Below, one piece after another: positions 9,173 through 18,415 of a stretch of 47,819 bases of DNA (its first letter is position 1; the number at the start of each line of letters is the position of its first letter). The stretch spans positions 12,811 to 60,629 of the forward strand of contig CAMYMF010000015.1 of assembly GCA_947259355.1 (NCBI GenBank), written 5' to 3'. Source of the DNA: an uncultured Nitrospirota bacterium (lineage in GTDB: Bacteria > CG2-30-53-67). The notes beneath the pieces are model-generated. The model had not been told where the DNA came from. It saw nothing but the letters and a program-made list of their open reading frames with translations, and ran no database searches. Position numbers and translations under genes: made by a program.

Positions 9173-9518
9173 CGGAGTCCTCATCTCCTTGTGCTGCTCC
9201 GTTCGGCCCTTCGGCCCCGTAGCGCAGCATGAGCTGACGTTCACAGATCTCCCGAAGGGACGCCATGAGAGGGATCGCGGCCGTCTTCTCAAATCGCCGG
9301 TGAAGTTCCGCAATCTGCTCGCCGAGTGTCGGCTCCGCCGCCCCCGCTGCCGGGGGGCCCTGCACAGAGACGGTATCGACCCCCGCACTTTTGAGCCGGC
9401 GGAGAATCGTTTCGGAGAGGGCCATCCCTTTCTTGCACAGGATCATCCCCCGCTCGTTTGAAACGTCGCCGGCCAGAATCATGCCCGCTTCAGCCTGATC
9501 GATTTTCAGTCGCTGCAT
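9153..9518 (-). CDS. Small conserved protein of the HDOD/GGDDF operon
   Basis: This 121-residue protein starts with a segment (KIDQAEAGMILAGDVSNERG) like the short module that precedes HD-GYP and HDOD domains in other proteins (DUF3391-like). A predicted helical tail follows. It has no signal peptide or membrane segment. Its 3' end overlaps the HDOD gene, so it probably works with that protein. The start is uncertain. The ATG at 9518 lies only about nine bases from the -10 element of a sigma-28-like promoter, so the mRNA could be almost leaderless. An in-frame TTG at 9536 lies within that promoter. Confidence 0.7.
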   Translation of the reverse strand: MQRLKIDQAEAGMILAGDVSNERGMILCKKGMALSETILRRLKSAGVDTVSVQGPPAAGAAEPTLGEQIAELHRRFEKTAAIPLMASLREICERQLMLRYGAEGPNGAAQGDEDSDGPAAS

Positions 9519-9526
9519 GCCCCGGC

Positions 9527-9554
9527 TTATCGGCAACGTGTCAGGAAAACTTGA
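9527..9554 (-). promoter_or_regulatory. Sigma-28 (FliA)-like promoter of the HDOD/GGDDF operon
   Basis: Read on the minus strand, TCAAGTTT (9554-9547), a 12-base spacer and GCCGATAA (9534-9527) match the FliA consensus at 15 of 16 positions. The spacer is one base longer than in E. coli but identical to that at the fliC promoter in this window. Confidence 0.65.
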
Positions 9555-9657
9555 GGCACGCCGGGGGCGTCAAGGAACCGTTGCCCAGTTGGGAGCTCTG
9601 ACGGCACATGCGGGCTGCACCCTTTGCAAGTCATTGGAATCACTGGGAAGTGACCCT

Positions 9658-9673
9658 TGGCACAGATGTTGCT
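9658..9673 (+). promoter_or_regulatory. Sigma-54 promoter of the glycan-assembly genes
   Basis: TGGCAC (9658-9663), five bases, and TTGCT (9669-9673) match the -24/-12 sigma-54 consensus. The site is 90 bases before the start codon at 9764. It would put the two giant glycosylation genes under RpoN and an enhancer-binding activator, the usual class for mid-stage flagellar genes in this group. Confidence 0.75.
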
Positions 9674-9763
9674 CTCTCCTCTTGGGGGCCGTGTCTGCCT
9701 GACCAGCCCCGGCCAGTCTGCACCGGTCACCGTCGTGACCCAGCGCGCGCGAACGAGGATCCC

Positions 9764-12700
9764 ATGGCCGATGACCGCACGATTGAGAACGCTTCCACTT
9801 TCGTCGACACCGGCGCACCGGAAGGTGCCCGGGACCCTCGGGTGGCGGTGGGTGAAGCCCTCTTTGCATCGGGAAAACTGTCTGAAGCACGGCGGTTATT
9901 TCGCGAGCTTCAGTGCGAGCGCCCGGAGGACCCGGAGGTTCTGAACAATCTCGGCGTCATTGCCTGGGAGATGGGCGCGTGTCAGGAAGCTGTGCGTTAC
10001 TTTGAGAACTGCCTCGCGTGCCACCCCGACTATCCCGATGCCCAGGAGAATGTGCGGGCCCTGCAGGCACTCCTGGCGGCAGCCCCCCGTCCGGCTGAAG
10101 GAGGGGCCCAATGCGACAGCGACAAACCCGCCACCACCGAGCCGATCCTCATCGTCATGGAGGAGGGGATCGGCAACATGATCCTGCTCACACCGGCGAT
10201 CCGGGCGCTCAAGCAGTGCCGCCCGGATCTGGCCGTTCACGTCCTAGGCCGTTATCCCGCCCTGGAGATTCTGGAGGGCTGGGAACTGGTCGATCGCGTT
10301 CTCACCGGACCGGACGGCACGCGCTACGGCACCCTCTTCTACACCCTCTGGTCTTCGGGAACCCGGGAACGCCATGGAAGCGAATTGTCCGCGCACGCCC
10401 GGACGATCCGAACGCTTGAGTACAAGGACCCGGTCATCCACGAGTCGGAGCACTACATGGAGATCCCCCGCACCCTGGGCTATGTGGGCGAGACGCCGCC
10501 GCCCTACTGTCCGGTGGCCGATGCCGTGACATCGCTTCCCCCGGACAGACCGGTCGTTGCACTGGCCGATACCTACCGTCACGCCGGGTGGGAGCGAAAG
10601 AGCTGGCCTCATTACCAGACGCTGGCGCGCGAACTCATGGCCCGTGGGGTTGCGGTGGCCCTTTTGGGCGGCGAGGACGAAGCGGCCCGGTTTCGCCCCG
10701 AGGAGTGGCCCGACGGCGTGATCGATCTTCAGGGACACCACACCTTGGCCGAAACGGCGGCAATCCTCTCCCGCTGCTGCGCCGTCGTGGCCAACGACAG
10801 CGGTCCCGCCCACATGGCCGCCGCCCTGGGTGTCCCCACTTATGTGCTTTTCGGCGCCACCCGCCGGAGCAAGAACCGGCCCCTGGGACCTCGGGTCCAT
10901 CCCATCACCGCCGACGTGCCGTGCCGGCCGTGCCAGTACACCCCCTCCTGGTCGGACTGCAGCGACTGGCAGTGTATGCAGGAAATCTCCTCGGAGCGTG
11001 TGCTCGCGGCCCTGATCGAGGAGATCGGCGTACCGCCCGTCCGAACGGCAGACGTGCTCATCGTCGGCGTGCTGGACAATCCCACGTCCACCAACACCTT
11101 CATGCAAGCTGGGTTCGAGTCGCTGGGACTGAGCGTAGAGGCTTATAACTACCGCACCCGGGCGGCTGCGCTGGGTGGCCACGGGCATCTGCGGGAAGAC
11201 TTTGCCGAGTTTCTACGGGGCAAAACATTCGGCCTGATCCTCTTCAGCAAAGTCAACGGCATGGAGGCCGACACCCTCAAGGCCGCGCGGTCCCACGGCA
11301 GGACCTGGTACTGGTTCATGGACCATCTCGGCGCGGCTCGTGCCATGGGCGCGGACCGGCACGCCGCCGCCTGTGACTATGCCAGCGCCACCTCCCAGGA
11401 GGTGACCGAGTTCTTCCTGGGCACCAATCCTCTCACACTGCAGGTCATTGAGGGGTTCGACCCCTCCGTCCTTTACGCCGAGAAGCGCGAGAAGCGCCAT
11501 GATGTGGTCTTTATAGGCAACGCCACGGCGCAGCGGGTCGACCTGCTCCAGGCCATCCGCTCCACGGTACCGGTCACCCTCTTCGGCAACGGCTGGCCGG
11601 CCGAGTTCGAGGCACACCCGCCGGTCTTCAGCGAACAATACCGCCAGACCGTGGCCGAGTCCAGAATCGTTCTCAACTTGGTCCACTCCAATATCTTCTC
11701 CGACCGGGTGGTCCACACCCTGGCCTGCGGCGGATTTGTCCTCTCCCAGTACTGTCCCGACCTGGAACGGCATTTCGCCAAGGGCGTGCACCTCGACTGG
11801 TTCCGGGACACCGATGAATTGGCCGTCCTGGTTTCCCGTTATCTGCGCGACGACGCCGAGCGGGAGCGGATCGCCCGGTGCGGGCGGGCACGGGTGGCAA
11901 CCAAATATACCTGGGAGCGGATCTGTACGCGCGTGGCCGGCGCCGCCGGCGTCTCCGCCCAGACCGGACCCCGAAGCGCCGCGCCCGCAGCACCGCCCTG
12001 TGAAAGACCTGCAGCAGGCAAAGAGCAGATCCTGCTGGTCTCCTGGCACGGGCTGGGCGATCAGGTGATGCTGACCCCCGCGCTGCGTAAATTCAAAGCA
12101 GCTCTTCCCGAATCGGCGATAACCCTGCTCGGCCTCAAACGCTTCGGCCGCACTCTGACCGAGCTGCTGAGCGGTCTGCCCTTCCTGGACGAGGTGCTGC
12201 CCGTTCTGCCGGACGCGTGGAACGATTTTGACGATTACCCGACGGGGGTCCAGGCTGTCATGCGCGAAGCCCAGGCCTTCGCCAACGAAAACGATTTCGA
12301 CCGGGTGATCTTCCTGCCCACCCAGCGCAGGCCGGGGTACCGGCTCCACAAGATCTTCCGCTTCGCCGAGGAGCTGGGGGTTTCCTTCGATTCGCTGGAG
12401 GAACTGCAGACGGAGCTTGCGGTCCAGCCCGAGGCCCGTGAGCGGGTCGCGGCATTCGTCCGGGATTACAGCAAACCCCTCCTGGTGGTGCACGCCACCG
12501 CGGGCCACACGCCCAAATCACTTCCTGCCAAGGCCGTCGCCCAGCTCATGGCCCAGTATCCCGGCTACACCGTCTTCGAGTTCGGCCGGCACAGCACCAG
12601 CCGCTCCGTGCGTATCCCCGAAGACGACATGGAGTTCTCCAAGGCGCTCATCGAAAGGGCCGATATGGTGATTGCCATCGACTCCGTCGTCATGCACATG

Positions 12701-15049
12701 GCCGGCGCTTTCCGGCGGCCCTGTCTCGCCGTCTTTACCGCCACCCCGGTGCACCAGGCGGTGCCGCTGACCTATCGGGTCGATGTCATCGGCGTGGACA
12801 ATGCACAGACCGCGCTGTCGCGCTGGCCCGGCATGCGCGCCGAAATCCAGAAACGCTACCCCCGACGGCACCGGGACGGATTCGAGGAGCGGCACTATTT
12901 CGAGGGGGGCTCCGCGTGCTACCAGGGCTACTGGTGGGGCGAGCGGGGCGGCATGGGTGAGAACATCCACCACCGGATGCTCAAAGTAATGGCCACCTTC
13001 CCCGACATGTTCGCGGGGGCCCGCATCCTCGATGTGGGCTGTGCCGCGGGCTACGGGGTGAAGGTCCTGCGGGACTGCGGCTACGAGGCCTTCGGTTGTG
13101 ATCCGTCCCGCTGGATCATCGAGCGGGAAGAGACCCTCATGACCCCCTACAAGCAGTTCCTGAAAGTCGGCTCGGCCCAGTGTATCCCCTTCGACGGACC
13201 CTTCGACACGCTCATGGCCTTCACGGTGCTGGAGCATCTCGATGCCGGGCAATTTGACGCTTTCCTGAACGAAGTGCAACGCCTTTGCATCCGGCATCTT
13301 CTGATCAAGGTCCCCACCATCGATACGGCGGGCGCGCAGAACGACCCGACGCACATCCTGCTCAAATCGAGGCAGTGGTGGCACGACTCTCTGGCCGCCC
13401 GGGGGTTTCACTTTGCGGGCGAAGTGGCCGACCTCGGCCCGGCCATCTGGTGTTTTTCCACGTCGGCAGAAGCCCCTCCTGTCGGTTCACAGGGGTACTA
13501 CGAAAAATCCTATCACCGCTGGACGGCGTCCCCCGAATGGGATTCCTTCGACAAAGCCCTGGCCAAGGTAGAGCCGTACCGGGCCCGCTATCGAACGGTC
13601 TATCAGGAACTCACCCCATACCTCGATGAAACGGGAACGGTGCTCTTCTGCGGGGTGCACCAGGGCAAAGATGCGCACTGGTTTCAGGAAATGATGCCCC
13701 AATGGAAGATCCACGGCTTCGACTTCTCCCGGACGGTTCTCGCGTGGCTCCAGAGACACTATCCGGGAGACGCCACGTTCTTTCACGCCGATGCGAAGAC
13801 GATTCGAAGCGGCGAAGACAACCTTGCGGCCGCCTTCGACCTCATCGTGTCCATCGATTTCACCGAACACCTTCCCGCGGAAACCTGTGCCGCCTTCGCC
13901 TCGGAGACCTTCAGAGTAGCCCGACCGGGCGCGAGGCTCCTCGCCATGCAGGGCACCACAGCCCTGGCGGAGCACATCAACATCCTAAGCGAAGCAGCCT
14001 TCATTCAACTCTTCACACAACACGGCTGGCGCCTCGCGCAGAGACTTCCCTGCGAGCACTTTCTGTTCCGAAAACCATCCCGCGCCGACCGAGCGCCTGT
14101 GGGCGCACAACCGGCAAGGGGGGAAAAGCAGTCCGAGGCAGCCACGGCCCTCTTCGTGACCACCAGCAACGCTGTCTGCTTCGTCGATCCCGCCACCGGC
14201 AACCTAGTGAACCTGCTCCCCCGAGGTCCGCACCAGGGATTCTTCGGCATCGCCGCCGAGCAGGATAGCGGCACGATTTACGTCGCCGCCCGCTCGGGCA
14301 CCGGCACTCCCCGCGGGGCCAAATACAGCACCCAGGTCACCCTCTACCGGATCGATGCCGGCACACTGCAGGCCGAAAAAGTGATGGAGCTTCCCGACAT
14401 TCACGACGTCCACCAACTGGCGCTCTTCGATGGGCAGGTCTTCTTCTGTGACACCGGGCAGAACCGGATCGTCATCGCCGATCTCGAAGCGGGGCGGCTC
14501 ACCCGATCGATCCCCATCGGCCGGGTGCGGCGCGACCGCCATCATGTCAACGCCATCCACGTGGACAAGCAACGAATTCTCATTGTCCTGAACAATCGCG
14601 GCTTTCGCCCATCCGCGGTGCTCGAACTGCCGACGGAGGGTCTCCTTGGCACGCCCGACGAGCCCGACGGACTGGAGGTGGGCGTCATACACGAAATCCC
14701 CGGCCTCTTTCACGCCCACGACATGGAACCCTGGGAGAACGATTTTCTGATCTCAGCGTCCCACGACGGGCGGGTCTTCAGTTTCTCCAAACGGGCGCCC
14801 CTCTTTGCCGCCGACGGCTGGAGCCGCGGCCTCGCGGTCACCCATGAGGGGGTCTGGGTCGGCGCCAGCCCCCAGGCGGACCGGAGTCTGCGGCACTCGG
14901 CGGAGCTCTCGGCCACCCTCTCCCTCTTCGCCCACGGCACCTTCCCAAGACAGCGGACCATTGTCCTGCCGGGTAGCGGCCAGGTCCACGACCTGGTGAC
15001 GGTGTCGGTGAAACGCCCGCGGCTCGATCCATCGACCGAAAGGATGTGA
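9764..15049 (+). CDS. Giant multi-domain glycan-assembly protein (TPR-GT9-CgeB/DUF3880-GT9-MT-MT-propeller)
   Basis: This 1,761-residue single chain has: a TPR region (about 25-105); a heptosyltransferase-like GT9 domain (about 126-422, with NDSGPAHMAAA and a C-P-C...C...C cluster); a CgeB/DUF3880-like glycosyltransferase (about 429-723, with VIEGFDPSVLY and VHTLACGGFVLS); a second GT9 (about 753-1036, with WHGLGDQVMLTPALR and IDSVVMHMAG); a class I methyltransferase (about 1040-1238, ILDVGCAAGYG); a second, more divergent methyltransferase (about 1244-1440); and a beta-propeller-like C-terminus (about 1460-1761). There is no signal peptide, so it should act in the cytoplasm. The ATG at 9764 has GAGG five bases upstream. 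Position before fliC suggests flagellin O-glycan assembly (inference). Each domain is usually a separate protein. Confidence 0.85.
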   Translation: MADDRTIENASTFVDTGAPEGARDPRVAVGEALFASGKLSEARRLFRELQCERPEDPEVLNNLGVIAWEMGACQEAVRYFENCLACHPDYPDAQENVRALQALLAAAPRPAEGGAQCDSDKPATTEPILIVMEEGIGNMILLTPAIRALKQCRPDLAVHVLGRYPALEILEGWELVDRVLTGPDGTRYGTLFYTLWSSGTRERHGSELSAHARTIRTLEYKDPVIHESEHYMEIPRTLGYVGETPPPYCPVADAVTSLPPDRPVVALADTYRHAGWERKSWPHYQTLARELMARGVAVALLGGEDEAARFRPEEWPDGVIDLQGHHTLAETAAILSRCCAVVANDSGPAHMAAALGVPTYVLFGATRRSKNRPLGPRVHPITADVPCRPCQYTPSWSDCSDWQCMQEISSERVLAALIEEIGVPPVRTADVLIVGVLDNPTSTNTFMQAGFESLGLSVEAYNYRTRAAALGGHGHLREDFAEFLRGKTFGLILFSKVNGMEADTLKAARSHGRTWYWFMDHLGAARAMGADRHAAACDYASATSQEVTEFFLGTNPLTLQVIEGFDPSVLYAEKREKRHDVVFIGNATAQRVDLLQAIRSTVPVTLFGNGWPAEFEAHPPVFSEQYRQTVAESRIVLNLVHSNIFSDRVVHTLACGGFVLSQYCPDLERHFAKGVHLDWFRDTDELAVLVSRYLRDDAERERIARCGRARVATKYTWERICTRVAGAAGVSAQTGPRSAAPAAPPCERPAAGKEQILLVSWHGLGDQVMLTPALRKFKAALPESAITLLGLKRFGRTLTELLSGLPFLDEVLPVLPDAWNDFDDYPTGVQAVMREAQAFANENDFDRVIFLPTQRRPGYRLHKIFRFAEELGVSFDSLEELQTELAVQPEARERVAAFVRDYSKPLLVVHATAGHTPKSLPAKAVAQLMAQYPGYTVFEFGRHSTSRSVRIPEDDMEFSKALIERADMVIAIDSVVMHMAGAFRRPCLAVFTATPVHQAVPLTYRVDVIGVDNAQTALSRWPGMRAEIQKRYPRRHRDGFEERHYFEGGSACYQGYWWGERGGMGENIHHRMLKVMATFPDMFAGARILDVGCAAGYGVKVLRDCGYEAFGCDPSRWIIEREETLMTPYKQFLKVGSAQCIPFDGPFDTLMAFTVLEHLDAGQFDAFLNEVQRLCIRHLLIKVPTIDTAGAQNDPTHILLKSRQWWHDSLAARGFHFAGEVADLGPAIWCFSTSAEAPPVGSQGYYEKSYHRWTASPEWDSFDKALAKVEPYRARYRTVYQELTPYLDETGTVLFCGVHQGKDAHWFQEMMPQWKIHGFDFSRTVLAWLQRHYPGDATFFHADAKTIRSGEDNLAAAFDLIVSIDFTEHLPAETCAAFASETFRVARPGARLLAMQGTTALAEHINILSEAAFIQLFTQHGWRLAQRLPCEHFLFRKPSRADRAPVGAQPARGEKQSEAATALFVTTSNAVCFVDPATGNLVNLLPRGPHQGFFGIAAEQDSGTIYVAARSGTGTPRGAKYSTQVTLYRIDAGTLQAEKVMELPDIHDVHQLALFDGQVFFCDTGQNRIVIADLEAGRLTRSIPIGRVRRDRHHVNAIHVDKQRILIVLNNRGFRPSAVLELPTEGLLGTPDEPDGLEVGVIHEIPGLFHAHDMEPWENDFLISASHDGRVFSFSKRAPLFAADGWSRGLAVTHEGVWVGASPQADRSLRHSAELSATLSLFAHGTFPRQRTIVLPGSGQVHDLVTVSVKRPRLDPSTERM

Positions 15050-15054
15050 TCCTC

Positions 15055-18000
15055 ATGGCGCGAAAGAAGATCCCCCGGTCGAAAAGGCGCCGCCGCAGAA
15101 AGAGGTCGCCCGTCGAGCCGACTGTCAGCCTCTGCATGATCGTCAAAAACGAGGAGAGCAATCTTGCCGACTGCCTGGAGAGTGTCCGGGCCGCGGTCGA
15201 CGAGATCATCATCGTCGACACCGGATCCACCGATGGAACTATTGCGGTGGCGCGCACCTTCACGGACAAGGTCTTTGTCCACCCCTGGGAACACGACTTC
15301 AGCAAGTCCCGCAATCATTCCATCGGTTATGCAACGGGCAACTGGATCCTGCAGCTGGACGCCGACGAGAGATTCGCCCCCGGCGACGGGGCAAAGATCA
15401 AACCCTTCCTGCGGGGGCTGCCGCAGGAAACAGGGCACGTCTTCCTGCCCATCATTAATTACAGCGACACGGGCGGGGTCACGTCGGAGTTTCCCTTTCC
15501 CCGGCTGTTTCGCAATGGAATCGGCATCCGCTATGCCGGTCGGGTCCACAATCAGGTGCTCGTGCGGGGGGCGCCCACCCATCTTCCGCTGCCGATTCAC
15601 CACTACGGCTACGCTCTCTCTCCGGAGCGGCTGGCCGCCAAGTTTGAAAGGACGGTGACCCTGCTGAAAGAGCAGATCGAACAGGAGCCGCAGAATCCTT
15701 TTCATTACCACAACCTCTGCCTCTCCTATTCCATGGCCCGCCGGGATCGCGAGGCCATCCATTGGGGGGAGCGAGCGATCCGGCTCTGCCGGGAACAGGG
15801 GATCACGCCGCCCTTTCTTCTCTATGACCACTACATCGTTGCCGCCTCCTGCTATGCCCTCGAGGACCTGCAGCGGACCGAAGAAACCTGCCGGAAGGCA
15901 CTGGCCATCGACCCCGATCACCTCGACTCCCATTACCTGTTGGCTGCCCTGCACTGGCGGCGGGAGGACGCCAACGCTGCGCTCTCCGCTGCCCTGCGCT
16001 ACCTCCACCTCTACGGGCGGTACCGAAAGCGCGGGGTTCGCCGGACGCAAACCCTGGGAACGATCGGATACAAACGGAAGATCCAGCAGATCCTGGGAGA
16101 AATCTATTACCACCTCGGCGAAGCCGAAAAGGGAGCCGCTATTCTCACCGAGGCTGTGAAGGACTCGGGGGGGGACCCGACCTGCCTCCGGGAAATCGCA
16201 CTCCTGTACCAGAGCTGCGGGCAGCTCGAGCAGGCCGAGCGGCTTTACACAGAAGTCCTCCGGACGGACCCGCAAGACCCAGAGGTCCTGAGCGCGCTGG
16301 CCGTCCTGCGGGCCCGCACCGGGAGCATCGACGAAGCCATGGACCTCTTCGAACAGGCTGCGGCCCTGGAGCCGGGGCGCGAAAGCACCTTGTTGAGAAA
16401 GGGGGTGCTCCATCTTCAGAGAAAAGAGCCAGCCGACGCGGAAGAGATCTTCCGAAAGGTGCTCGTCCGCAATGCCGAACATCCCGCAGCGTTCACGAAT
16501 CTCGGCCTGGCCCTGGAGCAGCAGGGACGAGAGGAAGAGGCCGAACAGGCCTACGAACGGGCCCTGACGCTCAAACCGGACCACCCCGAAGCCCTGGCCA
16601 ACCTGGGGCACCTCCGGATGCGGGTTGGCCGCGAGGAAGCTGCCGAGCCGACCTTTCGCCGCGCGCTGGCCACCGGGCTCGACGGGCCGGACATATGCCT
16701 GTCCCTCTGCCGGATCTCCCTGCATCGGGGAAACGTCGATGGGCTGCTGGAAGGCCTGGGCCGGCTCTTGACGGACCTCGAGATTCCCAATCCGCCCGTT
16801 CTCGAAACCCGCGAGGCGCTGGCCGTGCTCTTTGCACAGATTGCACACCGTCTGGAATTACAGGGAAACCCTGTCTCCGCCCAACTGGCCCGGGCCTTGG
16901 CGGAGGAGCTCTCTGCCGAAGCACCACGGCACGACCCATCGAACATGGACACGCCCCTGGCGCCATCTCGTCTCCTCATTTCGCTCTGCATGATTGTGAA
17001 AGACGAAGCGGCCGTGCTGCGCCGCTGTTTGCAAAGCGTGCAGGGCGGCGTCGATGAGATGGTCATCGTCGACACCGGTTCCACCGATGAAACCGTGGCC
17101 ATCGCGCAGACGTTCACCGCCACCGTCCTGGAACATCCCTGGGAGGGGAGTTTCGCCAAAGCCCGAAATCAGGCCCTGCGGCATGTCACGGGCCAGTGGG
17201 TCCTGCAGCTCGATGCCGACGAAGAGATGCGCCGGGAAGACGCCCTGCGTCTCCGGGAGCTCATCGGCACCCTGGACGACGACGTCACCCACCTCTATGT
17301 CCGCCTCATCAATCTTGATCGCCAGGGATCGGTCCTGTCCCAGATCAACCTGCTGCGGATCTTCCGATACGACGGATCGCCCTGCTACATAGGAGACGTG
17401 CACAATCAGATTCGCATCGCCGGTCGCGGCGTCTACACCGACCTCACCGTTTACCACTACGGCTACGACCTCGACCCACAGCGTATGGCGGAGAAGTTTG
17501 AACGGACCGTCGCTCTCCTCCAAAAAGAGGTGGCCCGGGACCCGGAGAACCCGAACCCCCACCACAGCCTCTGCCAGAGCTATGCCAACGCCCGCATGAC
17601 CGAACAAGCGATCGTTGCGGGAGAGCGGACCCTGGAACTCTTCGCCCGAATTCCTTCCGACGGGGACCCGCGCGCAGCGGTCTATCTCAACACCTGCCAC
17701 CTGCTCTGCCTGGCCTATCTGGACGCGGGTGATTTTGTCCGGGCTCGCGACATCTGCCTGGAAGCCCTGCAGGTGGACGCCGACAATCCTGACACGCTCT
17801 TCGGACTGGCCTTTGCTTGTTATCGCTTGGGCAACTATCCCGGATGCATCGCCCATGGCGAGCAGGCGCTCCGACGTCTCAAGATCGTCGAGGAAGATCC
17901 GGCCCAAGCGGGCTCCGTGCCCGTGAACACCCTGGGAAAACAGCCCATGCTGGAGCTCACCGTCGGCTACGCCTACTGGGAAATGAATGAGCCTGAAAAG

Positions 18001-18156
18001 ATGCTCGACTACCTGGAGCAAGGGCTTGCCCGTGTGGGCGGCGCGACGGATTTTGCCGAGAAGATCTCCCTCTTTCTGCAGCAGAAGGTGATTCCCGCCG
18101 AGTCCTCCCTGACGGCCCCGGTCGCGGCGAGGGCGGGAAGTCTCTTAAATCACTGA
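15055..18156 (+). CDS. Duplicated GT2-TPR-GT2-TPR glycosyltransferase
   Basis: This 1,033-residue protein begins with an Arg/Lys-rich segment and then repeats one architecture twice. The first half has a GT2 domain (about 23-200; SLCMIVKNEE, IVDTGSTDGT, QLDADE near 100-105) and TPRs (about 205-600). The second has a GT2 (about 640-840; SLCMIVKDEA, IVDTGSTDET, QLDADEE) and TPRs (about 845-1033). The junction segments FERTVTLLKE and FERTVALLQK also match, so this is an internal tandem duplication. Both DxD-type metal sites are intact. The start ATG is five bases after the preceding stop. A GTG at 15046 would overlap it, and either implies coupling. Sequential addition of sugars to flagellin is the likely role (inference). 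Confidence 0.85.
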   Translation: MARKKIPRSKRRRRRKRSPVEPTVSLCMIVKNEESNLADCLESVRAAVDEIIIVDTGSTDGTIAVARTFTDKVFVHPWEHDFSKSRNHSIGYATGNWILQLDADERFAPGDGAKIKPFLRGLPQETGHVFLPIINYSDTGGVTSEFPFPRLFRNGIGIRYAGRVHNQVLVRGAPTHLPLPIHHYGYALSPERLAAKFERTVTLLKEQIEQEPQNPFHYHNLCLSYSMARRDREAIHWGERAIRLCREQGITPPFLLYDHYIVAASCYALEDLQRTEETCRKALAIDPDHLDSHYLLAALHWRREDANAALSAALRYLHLYGRYRKRGVRRTQTLGTIGYKRKIQQILGEIYYHLGEAEKGAAILTEAVKDSGGDPTCLREIALLYQSCGQLEQAERLYTEVLRTDPQDPEVLSALAVLRARTGSIDEAMDLFEQAAALEPGRESTLLRKGVLHLQRKEPADAEEIFRKVLVRNAEHPAAFTNLGLALEQQGREEEAEQAYERALTLKPDHPEALANLGHLRMRVGREEAAEPTFRRALATGLDGPDICLSLCRISLHRGNVDGLLEGLGRLLTDLEIPNPPVLETREALAVLFAQIAHRLELQGNPVSAQLARALAEELSAEAPRHDPSNMDTPLAPSRLLISLCMIVKDEAAVLRRCLQSVQGGVDEMVIVDTGSTDETVAIAQTFTATVLEHPWEGSFAKARNQALRHVTGQWVLQLDADEEMRREDALRLRELIGTLDDDVTHLYVRLINLDRQGSVLSQINLLRIFRYDGSPCYIGDVHNQIRIAGRGVYTDLTVYHYGYDLDPQRMAEKFERTVALLQKEVARDPENPNPHHSLCQSYANARMTEQAIVAGERTLELFARIPSDGDPRAAVYLNTCHLLCLAYLDAGDFVRARDICLEALQVDADNPDTLFGLAFACYRLGNYPGCIAHGEQALRRLKIVEEDPAQAGSVPVNTLGKQPMLELTVGYAYWEMNEPEKMLDYLEQGLARVGGATDFAEKISLFLQQKVIPAESSLTAPVAARAGSLLNH

Positions 18157-18203
18157 TTTCAGCCAGAAATCATCCCAATCCACCAATTTTTGCAAAAATT
18201 CTC

Positions 18204-18231
18204 TAAAGCCTCCCCGCCCGACTGCCGATAA
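18204..18231 (+). promoter_or_regulatory. Sigma-28 (FliA) promoter of fliC
   Basis: TAAAGCCT (18204-18211), a 12-base spacer and a perfect GCCGATAA -10 (18224-18231). It lies 184 bases before the flagellin start, giving a long 5' leader. Confidence 0.8.
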
Positions 18232-18415
18232 CGTCCGCAAGAAGAGAAAGGGACCCTGAGCAAGGGACCAGACAAACATCGGTGAAAGGGGGTGAACACA
18301 GGTTTCAGCAACAGGGCCCTCCGGCCCACATCGAGGCAGGGATGCCGCATTACACCACAGGGGTCACGAGAGACCGATTGGCTCTCGACACCCAATATTC
18401 ACGGAGGAATAGATC

